A stretch of DNA of 46,606 nucleotides from Cerasicoccus arenae (GCF_014651635.1 NZ_BMXG01000008.1:1-46606); one strand, 5' to 3'; counted from the stretch's first letter, positions 17,662 through 27,384 are shown. Notes: a model not told the origin generated them from the sequence alone. A program made the numbers and translations.

Positions 17662-17785
17662 CCCCGCATTTCTCCGAATCTACGGCCATTGAAATACATT
17701 ACACTAGGAGCAAATCAAAAATCCGGTTAGTTCCCACTGTTGGCAAAAGTTATCTACGTAGCTCTCAGTTGAGATAAACCGACAA

Positions 17786-18496
17786 CTAATTTGAATCCTT
17801 GAAATACTCAGGAATTGCCTTTGTCGTTAGACTTCCTACAGTATATGGGGAATCGATTACAAAGATCAAGTAACGCTCCATGCTTCGATGCGGCCAACGC
17901 GAATTTAATACATCACGATATTTATCATTCCGATTTGCATACACACCAAGCTGGATAATCGCCTCGTCGTTTTCCAATTTAATGATAGTATCTTCGTGTT
18001 TCTCTAGAACGGCACGGTGATCATTAAGCGCCACTCCTACTTTCTCATTCGTTAGGTTGAAGAAACGATAACTTCTCTTGGGAAAGTTTTCAAGACGGTC
18101 GTCCATCGCCAAAATCCTATGCTCATATGGGGAACCCGCATCAGCCGGAATGAAGAGAAGTAATTGTCTGGAAATCGCCGGGTTAAGCGTCACGGTGGCC
18201 AACGTTACTCGAATTCCCACTCCATCCGCACCTAATTCTTCACGATAAAATACCAGTGGATTGCTACCCATATAGTGCATGTCCTTTGAGCGGTATTGCA
18301 ACGGCAGCTTAAAACTCGTAGCTACACCATTACTCTCAAATGTATACTCGGTATCAGAGCTTTGCCAAGCCAGCACAGTAAACTCAATGTCGATTTCAGG
18401 CTCTTCGTTGGAATTAACGGAAGTCGTTTGAGCATTCAGCCAACAACCTGCTAAGTAGCAGCAAAACAAAACGAAAGTGCGGACGATTTTACTCAT
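17786..18496 (-). CDS. Small secreted protein coupled to Verru_Chthon protein A
   Basis: A 236-residue exported protein; MSKIVRTFVLFCCYLAGCWLNAQ is a signal peptide, and the internal Cys in LAGC could be a lipobox alternative. The mature part is probably beta-rich (EIDIEFTVLAWQSSDTEYTFE, VGIRVTLATVTL, DTIIKLENDEAIIQLGVYA) with no catalytic motif seen. Its ATG overlaps the stop codon of the upstream gene by one base (TAATG), which implies translational coupling. A partner role for the Verru_Chthon A protein is likely. I do not recognise it as a named Verru_Chthon cassette protein (B, C or D). The segment LFNLTNEKVGVALND suggests a periplasmic or surface adaptor, but this is a guess. Confidence 0.7.
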   Translation of the reverse strand: MSKIVRTFVLFCCYLAGCWLNAQTTSVNSNEEPEIDIEFTVLAWQSSDTEYTFESNGVATSFKLPLQYRSKDMHYMGSNPLVFYREELGADGVGIRVTLATVTLNPAISRQLLLFIPADAGSPYEHRILAMDDRLENFPKRSYRFFNLTNEKVGVALNDHRAVLEKHEDTIIKLENDEAIIQLGVYANRNDKYRDVLNSRWPHRSMERYLIFVIDSPYTVGSLTTKAIPEYFKDSN

Positions 18497-21400
18497 TATA
18501 TCTCGGACTTATTAAGCCAGCGGAAGTGGACAATCTTAAAACGGCGGCCAAAAGCATCGGCGAGGTCTGGCTCGTAATAATCCGCCATAGTGGCGTCATT
18601 TGCTGCGCGAACCACTGGCTCGGGTGAACGTTGAACAATTGCTTCCAAATAAGCCTCGCTTACTATTCCACCAGTAAGCGAATTATCTACCCTACCATAG
18701 GTGCGGATCCGAAACGTGTCCGAGCGCACACTGATGACTGGCCCCAACCCAGCCAATAAGTCCGACTGCAATAGTATACCAGGAGCACCGTTAAACGTAT
18801 TTCCTTCCGCTGCATCTTGATTTTGGAAGTAATCTGTCGATGACTCGCGTTCCGAGTTCTCATTGATTTCCGAGGCGTCAATTGCAGTTTGCAAAGCGCC
18901 CGATAAACTAAGTGGGTCGTCAGCCGGAAGGGTATTACCTGTCTTACTTTTCACTTGCCGGTTAACGAAATCAGAAAGGGACATGAACGGCCCGCGGGCG
19001 CGCACTTGGTTGACAATCTCCATCGCCAATGCTTCGAGTTCCACATCGCTTAACCGCACAAATCCTCTCCATAGAGCATGACTATCTCCACTCGGTAAGC
19101 TGGAACGGCTAAATACACTGCCTTGCTCGCTATCTAGCTGTCGATTTCCCGTTTGTGCATCCAAGTAGCTGACTGCCTCATCGCGTAGGGCAGCCAGTAG
19201 TGCCTTCCAGGCATTGGGCGATGTGGAATTCACGTTAAAGGCTCCACTTAACAGGAGGTGACCAGCGGAAAACCCTGGTGACTCTAAGACGATGTCATCG
19301 ACGGTATTACCGCCATTGAGAACTGCTTCAGAGAGGGTTAGAGAACCATTAGACACTTCAACAAAACGCTCATTGGCTAGAAATCCTTTTCCATCTTCAA
19401 AGTCGCTCAGCACCTCGCCTAAATTCTGTTTATCGTCGAATGCGTCAGTAGTTTTCGGGGAAATGGTCGAGAAAAAATAACCATCCCAAAGTGCCTGATT
19501 CATCAGATAGGACTGGTCCCAGTAATAAATATCGGTGTCGTTCCGGTCGTTCTCAAATGTCTGATACAGGGCGGCGTTACTCGCGAGAAATGGCGGGGCA
19601 AAGGAATCACCCATCGCGTAGAGCGGATAGTGTCCGCGAATCGAGGCGTTCACATGCATCATCGAGCCGATCGAAGTCATCGGTACGGTGGGTGTTTCAT
19701 AGAGCACGACATGGGTGTCGCCACCTTCCATCGAGCTCCCCCAGAAACCGTGGTTTTGCGCATCTATGAAAACGCCCAGTTGAGCCTCCCGGTGATCCCA
19801 TATCCAAAGAGGATCCACAGACTCGTAGTCTTGGTTAGGCAGACGAGCGTTCGTGCGTGCACGGGGGTTGTTATACTGCGCAAGGGCGACAGGGCGGCGA
19901 ATTTCATTCGCTGGTTTCATGTAGTAATTCATATTGCCGACCTGCACTTTATCGCTGTTCCAAATTGGCGAATCGAACGGCAGAACATCCGTAAAATTGT
20001 CCGGATAGTCGACCCACTCTTCCTTCCACTGGTCCACTCCACTCAGCTCGAACATCTGCAGTTGATTCGGATCCTCGTCCGGGCTGAGCTTAGCCGCAGC
20101 GGCGCTATTATAGTCATCGAACAAATAGCCTTGTAAGTAATATTCCATGCCGGGCTGCTCCCAACGGGACCTCACTCGAAACTGCACTGACTGGACTTCA
20201 GCAATGGTGTTATCAAGTTCGTCTTTCAGTGGTTCAACGCGCCCTGTGACTGGAGAGAAAACATAAAATCCACTGCGATCCTCCCAGCCTTCCTTGGCGG
20301 TAAAGAAAACTGCATTAGGATTATCGCCCGAAATCTCTAGATAGTCGTAGAGGCTAACTGCGGAATTCTCGACGATAGAATAAACCTTCAACTCGCCGGG
20401 CTCTAGAGTAATCGTCTGATTCGGCTGTCCAATCACAACAGAAAGACCGTTTTCGACAAAACCGTTGTTGCTCTTGTCGCGTCCTCCAATCATGTCACCG
20501 AATTTTATGTCATAATTGCCATTGCCCAGATACCAATTCTCCGGATCGTAAATTCGCCAGTCATTACGTACTTCAGGACGTATTCCAACGTCGTAAGGCC
20601 GCAGCGGGCGGGCTTCACCGATACGAAACTCAAACGTAGTCGGTATTTCGCGAGTGCGCAGTTTGTAGCCAGTAAAGGTCAACATAACGTTGTAGGGATT
20701 CCAAAGCGTAATCACTGGGTCCCAGATCAATTCCACATAATGCGTGTCAAATTCGCTAGGTGTACCCTGCTTGTTGATATCCAAGCCAAAAAGCTGCGCC
20801 ATCTTGAATCGGTAATCCGTAGTGATCGGCCGAAGCCGAGCGCTGTATTGATAGCGTATGCTGGCGACCAGGGGATGTATGGCCTCACTTGTGGGACGGA
20901 TGACCAGATTACCCGAGCTAATTGCGTAGTCGCGAACGGATGGATCATCCGGCTCAATGTTGTACTGCATGTTCCACTGATGCGGTATATTGTGCTCATA
21001 GGAATGGCTAGCCGCCGGCTGCCGTGGCCCTTCAATACGCGAAGCCAACTGATAGCCATCTCCAACCTTCTCGACCTCCTTGTAAAGGCGGTAATGATTA
21101 CGCAGCAAGTCCCAGGTCGGCCCGCGGATACCGTAATTCGCCCCACGGCCAACATCTTCGAGAAAGACGTAATTCACTCGGTGATTCACATAGGGAGCGG
21201 GGTACTTGCCAGTGAAATCCGCGTTACTCTGGAATTTGGCATCCGTCATTTCAAAGGCCAGAGAAAGGTCCTTCTTCAAACCGCCATCGCGTGTATTCGA
21301 CTGCACACCGGCCGAATGAAAAGTAATATCGTGGAAGGCTTTCCCTGCTTGCTCACGAAAGGCACCGTCCTGATAAAGTGAGAAGTCAGACAAGTCCCTT

Positions 21401-22134
21401 AAACGCGCATCATCAGACACAAAGCCCTCGAAGCCTGTAATAACGCTAGCATCGACGCCACGTGGTGCATTCAGGGAATATTGGTAGCGTGGGTCCGCAT
21501 TACTGGTGATTTCCTCATCAACGCCCGAAGGCAGATTCACGCGGACTTTCAGGTTTTCATCGCCCACCCAGTAACCAAAGGAGCCAATGCCCTCAACATC
21601 CATTAGTCCCACACTCACATAGTCGTCTTGATAATTGGCGGCCTCGCCGTCTTCAACACTCAGAGTATTCGGCCCAACCAGAACCACCTGTGCATCCGGA
21701 TCGACCGCCGAACCGTCTGTGGAGATGTTCGGCGTAAAGCTAACCAATCGCTGAGCGGCTGGGGTACCGCCCTCTTCTACCGTCAGACCGGATGCCAGAT
21801 AGGTTAACAGCTCCCCTGTCGTAGAATCATAAACACCAGTGTAGAAGCGCTTGTTTCGTGGCAGTTCGGAATCTGTAATGTCAGCATTCGCAGTAACTCT
21901 CTGATCCGGTCCAAGGTAACGTTGAAGTTCGCCTAGGCTCACTTGCAGCGCCAGTAACGCCATCTGCCGTGCCTGCTGATCCTGCGTCGAATGCGTCGCG
22001 CTCTGCAGTTCTACCCGCACCAAAGTGGATAGACTGAGGATCAGCAAGATGATGAAGCCCATCATCGACAAAGCCACTACCAAGGCAAACCCTGGCTGTG
22101 GTTTCGAGAAACGACTATGATTTATACGGGGCAT
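18496..22134 (-). CDS. Verru_Chthon cassette protein A-like (pseudopilin-like)
   Basis: About 1212 residues from the ATG at 22134; the frame reaches a TTG at 22170 but only through a C13 tract. The N-terminus has a type IV prepilin/GspK-like leader: MPRINHSRFSKPQPG then FALVVALSMMGFIILLILSL, with a positively charged start and cleavage expected after Gly15. ARQMALLALQVSLGELQRYLGPDQRVTA follows, a typical signature of Verru_Chthon A proteins. The body is a long soluble region, and the C-terminal part (FRIRTYGRVDNS, AYLEAIVQRSPEP) also fits this family. These cassettes occur in Verrucomicrobiota and their function is poorly known; a surface appendage or secretion role is inferred from the leader. 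No other cassette genes lie in the window apart from the coupled small gene. Confidence 0.82.
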   Translation of the reverse strand: MPRINHSRFSKPQPGFALVVALSMMGFIILLILSLSTLVRVELQSATHSTQDQQARQMALLALQVSLGELQRYLGPDQRVTANADITDSELPRNKRFYTGVYDSTTGELLTYLASGLTVEEGGTPAAQRLVSFTPNISTDGSAVDPDAQVVLVGPNTLSVEDGEAANYQDDYVSVGLMDVEGIGSFGYWVGDENLKVRVNLPSGVDEEITSNADPRYQYSLNAPRGVDASVITGFEGFVSDDARLRDLSDFSLYQDGAFREQAGKAFHDITFHSAGVQSNTRDGGLKKDLSLAFEMTDAKFQSNADFTGKYPAPYVNHRVNYVFLEDVGRGANYGIRGPTWDLLRNHYRLYKEVEKVGDGYQLASRIEGPRQPAASHSYEHNIPHQWNMQYNIEPDDPSVRDYAISSGNLVIRPTSEAIHPLVASIRYQYSARLRPITTDYRFKMAQLFGLDINKQGTPSEFDTHYVELIWDPVITLWNPYNVMLTFTGYKLRTREIPTTFEFRIGEARPLRPYDVGIRPEVRNDWRIYDPENWYLGNGNYDIKFGDMIGGRDKSNNGFVENGLSVVIGQPNQTITLEPGELKVYSIVENSAVSLYDYLEISGDNPNAVFFTAKEGWEDRSGFYVFSPVTGRVEPLKDELDNTIAEVQSVQFRVRSRWEQPGMEYYLQGYLFDDYNSAAAAKLSPDEDPNQLQMFELSGVDQWKEEWVDYPDNFTDVLPFDSPIWNSDKVQVGNMNYYMKPANEIRRPVALAQYNNPRARTNARLPNQDYESVDPLWIWDHREAQLGVFIDAQNHGFWGSSMEGGDTHVVLYETPTVPMTSIGSMMHVNASIRGHYPLYAMGDSFAPPFLASNAALYQTFENDRNDTDIYYWDQSYLMNQALWDGYFFSTISPKTTDAFDDKQNLGEVLSDFEDGKGFLANERFVEVSNGSLTLSEAVLNGGNTVDDIVLESPGFSAGHLLLSGAFNVNSTSPNAWKALLAALRDEAVSYLDAQTGNRQLDSEQGSVFSRSSLPSGDSHALWRGFVRLSDVELEALAMEIVNQVRARGPFMSLSDFVNRQVKSKTGNTLPADDPLSLSGALQTAIDASEINENSERESSTDYFQNQDAAEGNTFNGAPGILLQSDLLAGLGPVISVRSDTFRIRTYGRVDNSLTGGIVSEAYLEAIVQRSPEPVVRAANDATMADYYEPDLADAFGRRFKIVHFRWLNKSEI

Positions 22135-22147
22135 GGGGGGGGGGGGG
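22135..22147 (-). repeat. C13 tract directly upstream of the Verru_Chthon A start codon
   Basis: Thirteen G on the plus strand, hence thirteen C immediately before the ATG at 22134 on the coding strand. It fills the place of a ribosome binding site. No Shine-Dalgarno sequence is visible, so tract length could alter translation or, if translation starts upstream at TTG 22170, the frame. Confidence 0.9.
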
Positions 22148-22625
22148 AGGATCTTAATTGATGATCTCAATTAATGAAGTAGAAGACAATGCTATAGTTG
22201 GCTACACCATTGATTGTATCAAGTAAAACGGGGTCTTTGTACACAGTTAACTAAGAACTAAGAACAATACCCTGTGAGGGCATTAAATGGGGGGGCGAAC
22301 TGGCTGAGGGGGGGGGGGAACAGGAGTCAAGAACTGGCAAATAGCATAAACACGCACGCCTGTTAGGAAGTAACGGCAAATTGACGTGATTCGCGCCGTA
22401 TTTCACTGACCTCCATGCGTTCCAACCCAGTATTAAGTAGGGGAATTCTTTAAGCATGGATTTTAGGGATTAAGGGTAAGCAATCATTATGGCTGAAAGT
22501 GCGATCACCGTAATATAAAAGTGCTCATTTTTACATCATTAATTTTTAATCTAAAACACGCAATCACGACAATGTCGCCCATATCTCGATTGATTAATGA
22601 GCCGCGCGTGCATCGTGTTCAGATC
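22148..22625. other. Intergenic region with two poly-G runs, upstream of Verru_Chthon A
   Basis: This gap of about 480 bases lies between two minus-strand genes and must contain the Verru_Chthon A promoter. It has a G7 run (22289-22295), a G11 run (22308-22318) and the palindrome AGTTAACT near 22242 followed by the short tandem ACTAAGA ACTAAGA. I see no gene and no clear terminator for the glycosidase gene ending at 22626. Confidence 0.5.
22308..22318. repeat. G11 tract upstream of Verru_Chthon A
   Basis: Eleven consecutive G, 13 bases after a G7 run. It lies about 175 bases upstream of the Verru_Chthon A start codon, where a promoter could sit, so tract length might change promoter spacing. 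Confidence 0.85.
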
Positions 22626-25166
22626 TTACTCTATGGGCTTGTTGTAGAACACCTGCGCCGAGGCTATGTTTACGTAATTATACGGATCTCTACCACCGCC
22701 ATTGCTCGCGGTATAACGTTCATTGCTTTGGAGATAGCTCATATTGCGCGAATACTCGTCTTCGCTCAGATGGATCTGATAATCCTCGCCCGACTGCAAC
22801 TCGACTTCAATCGCGTTGGATAAATCCCAGCGCAACCAGCTTCCAGACTGTGGCATCACCACGTAGCCGGCCCCAACGATGGGTCCAGACGATTGGCGGA
22901 CTTCAAGCCTTTTTACTGCACATGTGATGCCAGTATTGATTGGGCCTGAGCCGTTGGAAAACTCCATGCGAACATGGTAGACCCCTGCTCGATCAACCTG
23001 AAAACTGTTAGTCGTCAGTTCGTGATTGGGACGGCCCCAATTTTCAAAATGATGCTGATCAGACAGGTTGCCTCCTCTATTTTTCATCTCATTGGAAGGG
23101 AGAATGATACGCTGATTTTCGGTACGATAAGCACGGCTCTGCGTGGGATGCGATACGTTTCCACTCTCAGGATAAACCGCCTCCACCACATACGCATAAA
23201 TGGTATCCGCATAGTTGCCCGAATCAAGATCCACCCACTCAGTCACTCGGAGGTTTTCTGCACAGCGTTTACCATTCCGATAGATGTTAAATACGACCTC
23301 GCCCACCTCATCATGTCGGAAGCTCAAACGCAATTTCCCGTCGACAACCATGACCGCACCGCGCGCATCATCCCACTCTGGTTGAAGTGGCCCAAAAATC
23401 TTTTTTTCCTTGGTTACGTCCACCACACGAATCGACGCCAGCTTACTCCCCTGCCCCACTGGTGCCTCCAAAAATATTTCCCATTGGTTATGGCTAAGTA
23501 AGGCGTCTGCCTCGACGAAGCCCGTGGGAACTTGCACACCATTAACCATCACCCGGGCAACCGTGCAAACGCCCTCCTGAAATGAACCCACCGCTGGCAA
23601 ATGAACGCGGACATCGTTCCACTTATCTTTATATGCGAGGTGATTCAACTCAATGATGTTCGTATCAGCGAAAAGCTCGTTGCGCAGACCCGCGGTGATG
23701 TAAGGCTGAAACTGAATGCCACGCAGGCTCGTCTCCATTCCAAAAACAACATCTTGCACCATCGATAAATAGCCCGCGACGGACCACAATTGACGGCGAG
23801 AATTGATCACGGGCCCATGACGCGGACCAGTACGGACGTCTGCCTTTCCAGATATGTAATCGTAATTTTCCATATTAGATAAATTCTCCATCGCTAGGGT
23901 CATCAGTGAATCGATGCCAGCGTCCACCGCTGCCGGATTATTGGCCTGCCGCGCCGCCTTGGTCCAGTAAGCCGTAACGAATGGCCATATTCCTTGATTA
24001 TGGTAAATGGGGACATTTTTGACTTCCGGCCAGATAACCGGAGGTCCGAACGGACCTGTCGGGTAGCTCGCAATGACACGTTGAACCTGACGCTCATCCG
24101 CCACATCAAGCAGGATGGCCAATGATTGCCCGAGCAAATCATAACGCTTCAGCGGCAGGTAATACACACCATCTTCCGACAACAGATACGTCCGGTAAAG
24201 GCCGGCCTCTTCATCATAGAAATGTTGATTTATCGCCGCCTTCAGTTCATCCGCCCACAGTTGATAGCGTATTCGATTTTCTCCATCGCCCAGCGCACCA
24301 GCGTACTCCGCCGCGGTCTTGAGCAGGAAGTAATTTGCCGCATTGACTGAGACCGCCTTGGAATTCCCGATGACACCAACGTTGTCTGCCGACCATTGCG
24401 GGTAGCTTTGCTCGCGCCAATCGAGGAAGGAATGTTCACCGCGATAGAGGCCATCCCGTGGATCAAAAACCAAGCAACGATCTTGCTCAATTGTGTTGCA
24501 CAATATCGGATAGACCTCACTCAGGAAGTCCCGCCGCCCTGAGCCGGATAAATATTTCATCGTCTCATGTGCGCCAATCGCCCATACGACGCGGTCGGAC
24601 GAGATCGGATAACTGCCGCCCGATCCGGTGTCCTGAACCATTTGTTCTGCGTAACCACCGCGCACGGATGGCTTAAGTGCTGAGGCCTTAAACATCAACG
24701 ATGCTGCCGCACGCTCTGGATTAAAAGCCGCCAACGATAGGTGCAGGGAATATGCCAGGTCGCGCGTCCAGACATAGGACCACTTTTCACCTGTTTGAAA
24801 CGCCTGAACATTGACCGACTCACCATTCGCGTAAGCATAGTCACTGATCTGATTGACCGAATTTTCGCGCGCTTCTCTAATAGCCAGAGCGTAGAGTCCA
24901 TCGAAGGCTACATTGCCGGTCCGTGTTCGTGCGTAATCCGCATCTTCTTCAATGGTAATACGCTTGCCCTCCGGTCGATTATCGCGCAATTCCGCACGCG
25001 TCGTTAATTCATATCCCTGCACATCGCCTTTCTTGACGAGTGTTATCGACGCCTGTGATTCCGGGCGCGAGCCACCATCATCCGCATAGCCCAAACATGT
25101 AGCCATCATGAACATAATACTCCGAGATGCGATCCGGCGTTCGATTAAAAGAAGGAGATTGATCAT
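22626..25166 (-). CDS. Secreted six-hairpin (alpha/alpha)6 glycosidase with C-terminal beta domain
   Basis: An 846-residue exported enzyme; the start MINLLLLIERRIASRSIMFM with cleavage near CLGYA looks like a signal peptide. The catalytic part, about residues 120-560, has (alpha/alpha)6-barrel segments: SYVWTRDLAYSLHLSLAAF (~129-147), MVQDTGSGGSYPISSDRVVWA (~180-200), FLDWREQSYPQW, VNAANYFLLKTAAEYAG, RYDLLGQSLAILLDV and NQGIWPFVTAYWTKAA. These resemble GH15/GH63/GH133-type six-hairpin glycosidases. I cannot name the exact GH family or the catalytic acids. A C-terminal carbohydrate-binding-like beta-sandwich (~690-845: HHFENWGRPNHELTTNSFQVD, GSWLRWDLSNAIEVEL) follows. The starch-locus context and divergent orientation to a GH13 amylase suggest an exo-acting or debranching glucosidase. 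Confidence 0.75.
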   Translation of the reverse strand: MINLLLLIERRIASRSIMFMMATCLGYADDGGSRPESQASITLVKKGDVQGYELTTRAELRDNRPEGKRITIEEDADYARTRTGNVAFDGLYALAIREARENSVNQISDYAYANGESVNVQAFQTGEKWSYVWTRDLAYSLHLSLAAFNPERAAASLMFKASALKPSVRGGYAEQMVQDTGSGGSYPISSDRVVWAIGAHETMKYLSGSGRRDFLSEVYPILCNTIEQDRCLVFDPRDGLYRGEHSFLDWREQSYPQWSADNVGVIGNSKAVSVNAANYFLLKTAAEYAGALGDGENRIRYQLWADELKAAINQHFYDEEAGLYRTYLLSEDGVYYLPLKRYDLLGQSLAILLDVADERQVQRVIASYPTGPFGPPVIWPEVKNVPIYHNQGIWPFVTAYWTKAARQANNPAAVDAGIDSLMTLAMENLSNMENYDYISGKADVRTGPRHGPVINSRRQLWSVAGYLSMVQDVVFGMETSLRGIQFQPYITAGLRNELFADTNIIELNHLAYKDKWNDVRVHLPAVGSFQEGVCTVARVMVNGVQVPTGFVEADALLSHNQWEIFLEAPVGQGSKLASIRVVDVTKEKKIFGPLQPEWDDARGAVMVVDGKLRLSFRHDEVGEVVFNIYRNGKRCAENLRVTEWVDLDSGNYADTIYAYVVEAVYPESGNVSHPTQSRAYRTENQRIILPSNEMKNRGGNLSDQHHFENWGRPNHELTTNSFQVDRAGVYHVRMEFSNGSGPINTGITCAVKRLEVRQSSGPIVGAGYVVMPQSGSWLRWDLSNAIEVELQSGEDYQIHLSEDEYSRNMSYLQSNERYTASNGGGRDPYNYVNIASAQVFYNKPIE

Positions 25167-25422
25167 TCGTTAAGAAACAATGCGTGGGTAAAATAAAGAA
25201 TCTGAGTCAATAAACATCAACATCGCTGCCCTGCCACAAAACTCCAATCACTCTACTGCGAAACAGTTTACTAACACAATGCCTTCCGCTAGAAGCAACT
25301 ACCTGCAACGCAATTGACGCCCCAAAGGCCCATCCGACAAAGAAAGGTAAACAGTTGACGGTTATCACTGTGGACGACACATCGCTCAATAGCCAGTATG
25401 CAGGTTAATTAACCTTCGCATA
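25167..25422. promoter_or_regulatory. Divergent promoter region of glycosidase and GH13 amylase
   Basis: A 256-base space between two divergently transcribed starch genes. It contains a perfect 14-base palindrome close to the amylase start (listed separately) and two weaker dyads: ACTG-CGAAA-CAGT at 25255-25267 and ACAGT-N11-ACTGT at 25351-25371. These are candidates for regulator binding. No -35/-10 boxes are called. Confidence 0.5.
25402..25415. promoter_or_regulatory. Perfect 14-base palindrome 7 bases before the GH13 start codon
   Basis: AGGTTAATTAACCT is fully self-complementary and ends seven bases before the ATG at 25423. It may be an operator, or it may form structure around the ribosome binding site. 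A dyad of the same size and same distance from its start codon precedes the lacI-type gene at 35230-35243. Confidence 0.5.
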
Positions 25423-27384
25423 ATGAAACCCGCGCTATTCCTCACTACCATCATTGCCCTAAGCTTCGCCCACGCCGTCGCACAGACTCCAAGCGATCGA
25501 GCCTGGAATGAAGACATCATCTATTTTGTGCTGACCGATCGCTTTCTCGACGGAGATGCGGCGAACAATCAACCGACAGGGAGCGACCCCACCCTTTTCG
25601 ACGCCGCACAAATCGACATCAATCGCTACCATGGCGGAGATTTTCGCGGGCTGGAGCTTGCCTTGCAAGATGGCTATTTTAATGACCTCGGTGTGACTGC
25701 TCTCTGGATTACCCCCCCTGTACGCAATGTCTGGTACTCCGCCTTCGACTCCGACGACGAGCCCAAGACCAGCTATCACGGCTACTGGACCCAGGATTTT
25801 CTAGACATCGACCCGCACCTAACCTCCCCGCAATCGCTAAGCGGCAATGCCTATCCAGATTCACGCGATGGACGTATGCAGCATTACAAGGACTTGGTGT
25901 CGCTCGCACACAGCAAGGGCATTAAAGTTATCCAAGACATCGTGTGCAACCACGCGGGCTCCACCTTCTACTATGACGCCAATGGCAATGAAACCTTCGA
26001 CCGAGCAAAAAAGTCCGAGTGGATCCAACCGTTCAAATCCAACGGCTACCATAGCAATGCCAATTGGGCTGAGACGCCAAAATGGAACCAGCATCGCACC
26101 GAGCCAACGGGCAGCGTGACCATTCTCGGACGCCAAGTGGTGCAACATGGGACTTTAAGCGACCTTTCCAGCTATGGCCGCAAGGGCATGGACCCCAGTA
26201 GCCTCGGCGCGGCCAATGGAGAAGAAGTCGAATGTGACTTCATGGGCTTACGGGATTTCTGGACAAAGCCAGGCAGCGCGCATTTTGATGATTTGGTCGA
26301 TGACTTCGTAGAAATCTACGCTTTTTACATTGAGGAAATCGGCGTCGACGGCTTTCGTATCGACACCGTCAAGCACGTGCACCCGGAGTTCTGGGACGCC
26401 TTTACCCAGCGACTGCGCAAACGGCTCGGACCAAAGCGCGCAAGCCAAGTAATCCTGTTTGGTGAAGTCTATGACGGTAATCCGACTACGCTCGGGCGCT
26501 ACACCTATCGTCAGGATTGGCCGCAGTCTCAGGAGCCTTCACTCGACTCGTTACTTAATTTCCAATACTGCTATGCGATCCGTGATTACCTGCGAACCGG
26601 GAATTCTTCCATCGGCCAGGCTCAGAACATCGAAAATGCCATGCGTGCGCTCGCCCCCACGCCCCCACATGATGCCACTCGTCCCTATTACAACCAGACG
26701 CCTGGCCCTGATGGGCTGAACTCATCGCAAAAGATCGTCAACTTCACGGAGAATCACGACGGCATTAACCGCTTCCGAGTCCAAGGCGTCAGCGAGCGTC
26801 GTAATCTCTTGGCCAATGCTATCACTCTGACCATGCCGGGTATCCCCTCGCTGTATTATGGCACGGAAGTCGCCCTGCCTGACCCCAAGGCAAAAGTAAA
26901 AGATGACGCAGAAACCGGTCGACTCACTTATCTAAGCGCCAACCAAGGAAATCCATTCCTTCACGCCAAACAAAACACGAACTTTGAAGCCATTGCTGAG
27001 CTGGCTGGCTGGCGCCAAAATTTGCCTGCGCTGACATCCACGGAGATACATACACTCTGGGTGGACAACAATGCCTCCAACTCGGATGACGGTATTTTTG
27101 CCTTCGTGCGTGGAGATGCCGCCCCAGTCATCGTAGTAGTGAACGCCAGCTCCCGCCCCTCGACCACCGGTATTCCCGGACACTCAATGTCGCTGATCAA
27201 CTCCACTGGTCAGCCACTATTGAACCGTAACGAAACCCTCGAGCAGATTCCCCTCCACGGACTCGGCGACGCCTCCCCTCAGCCAATCCAGCTAACTTGG
27301 CTTGGTGATATTCCACAAGCGCGGATTAAGGTCGGCCCAGAAACTTTAAACCTCTTCCGAATTATCCCTGATAAACATCCATAA
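25423..27384 (+). CDS. Secreted alpha-amylase, glycoside hydrolase family 13
   Basis: A 653-residue GH13 enzyme exported by a signal peptide (MKPALFLTTIIALSFAHAVAQ). It should cut alpha-1,4 glucans outside the cytoplasm. The barrel carries the four GH13 regions: DIVCNHAG (region I), DGFRIDTVKHV with nucleophile Asp314 (II), LFGEVYDG with acid/base Glu348 (III) and FTENHDGINR with Asp446 (IV). The opening (WNEDIIYFVLTDRFLDGD, HGGDFRGLELAL, LGVTALWITPP) is typical of the alpha-amylase/CGTase-like subgroup. The C-terminal part is a beta-sandwich domain (IFAFVRGDAAPVIVVVNASS). It is transcribed divergently from the six-hairpin glycosidase. A palindrome just before the start suggests repression. 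Confidence 0.95.
   Translation: MKPALFLTTIIALSFAHAVAQTPSDRAWNEDIIYFVLTDRFLDGDAANNQPTGSDPTLFDAAQIDINRYHGGDFRGLELALQDGYFNDLGVTALWITPPVRNVWYSAFDSDDEPKTSYHGYWTQDFLDIDPHLTSPQSLSGNAYPDSRDGRMQHYKDLVSLAHSKGIKVIQDIVCNHAGSTFYYDANGNETFDRAKKSEWIQPFKSNGYHSNANWAETPKWNQHRTEPTGSVTILGRQVVQHGTLSDLSSYGRKGMDPSSLGAANGEEVECDFMGLRDFWTKPGSAHFDDLVDDFVEIYAFYIEEIGVDGFRIDTVKHVHPEFWDAFTQRLRKRLGPKRASQVILFGEVYDGNPTTLGRYTYRQDWPQSQEPSLDSLLNFQYCYAIRDYLRTGNSSIGQAQNIENAMRALAPTPPHDATRPYYNQTPGPDGLNSSQKIVNFTENHDGINRFRVQGVSERRNLLANAITLTMPGIPSLYYGTEVALPDPKAKVKDDAETGRLTYLSANQGNPFLHAKQNTNFEAIAELAGWRQNLPALTSTEIHTLWVDNNASNSDDGIFAFVRGDAAPVIVVVNASSRPSTTGIPGHSMSLINSTGQPLLNRNETLEQIPLHGLGDASPQPIQLTWLGDIPQARIKVGPETLNLFRIIPDKHP

Noticed and set aside
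17745-17780. Possible terminator (TTATCT ... AGATAA) between convergent genes
   Set aside because: The stem is short and AT-rich with no T run, so it would be too weak.
20740-21381. 213-codon plus-strand frame opposite the Verru_Chthon A gene
   Set aside because: It is antisense to a clearly coding frame and shows no domain or plausible start signals.
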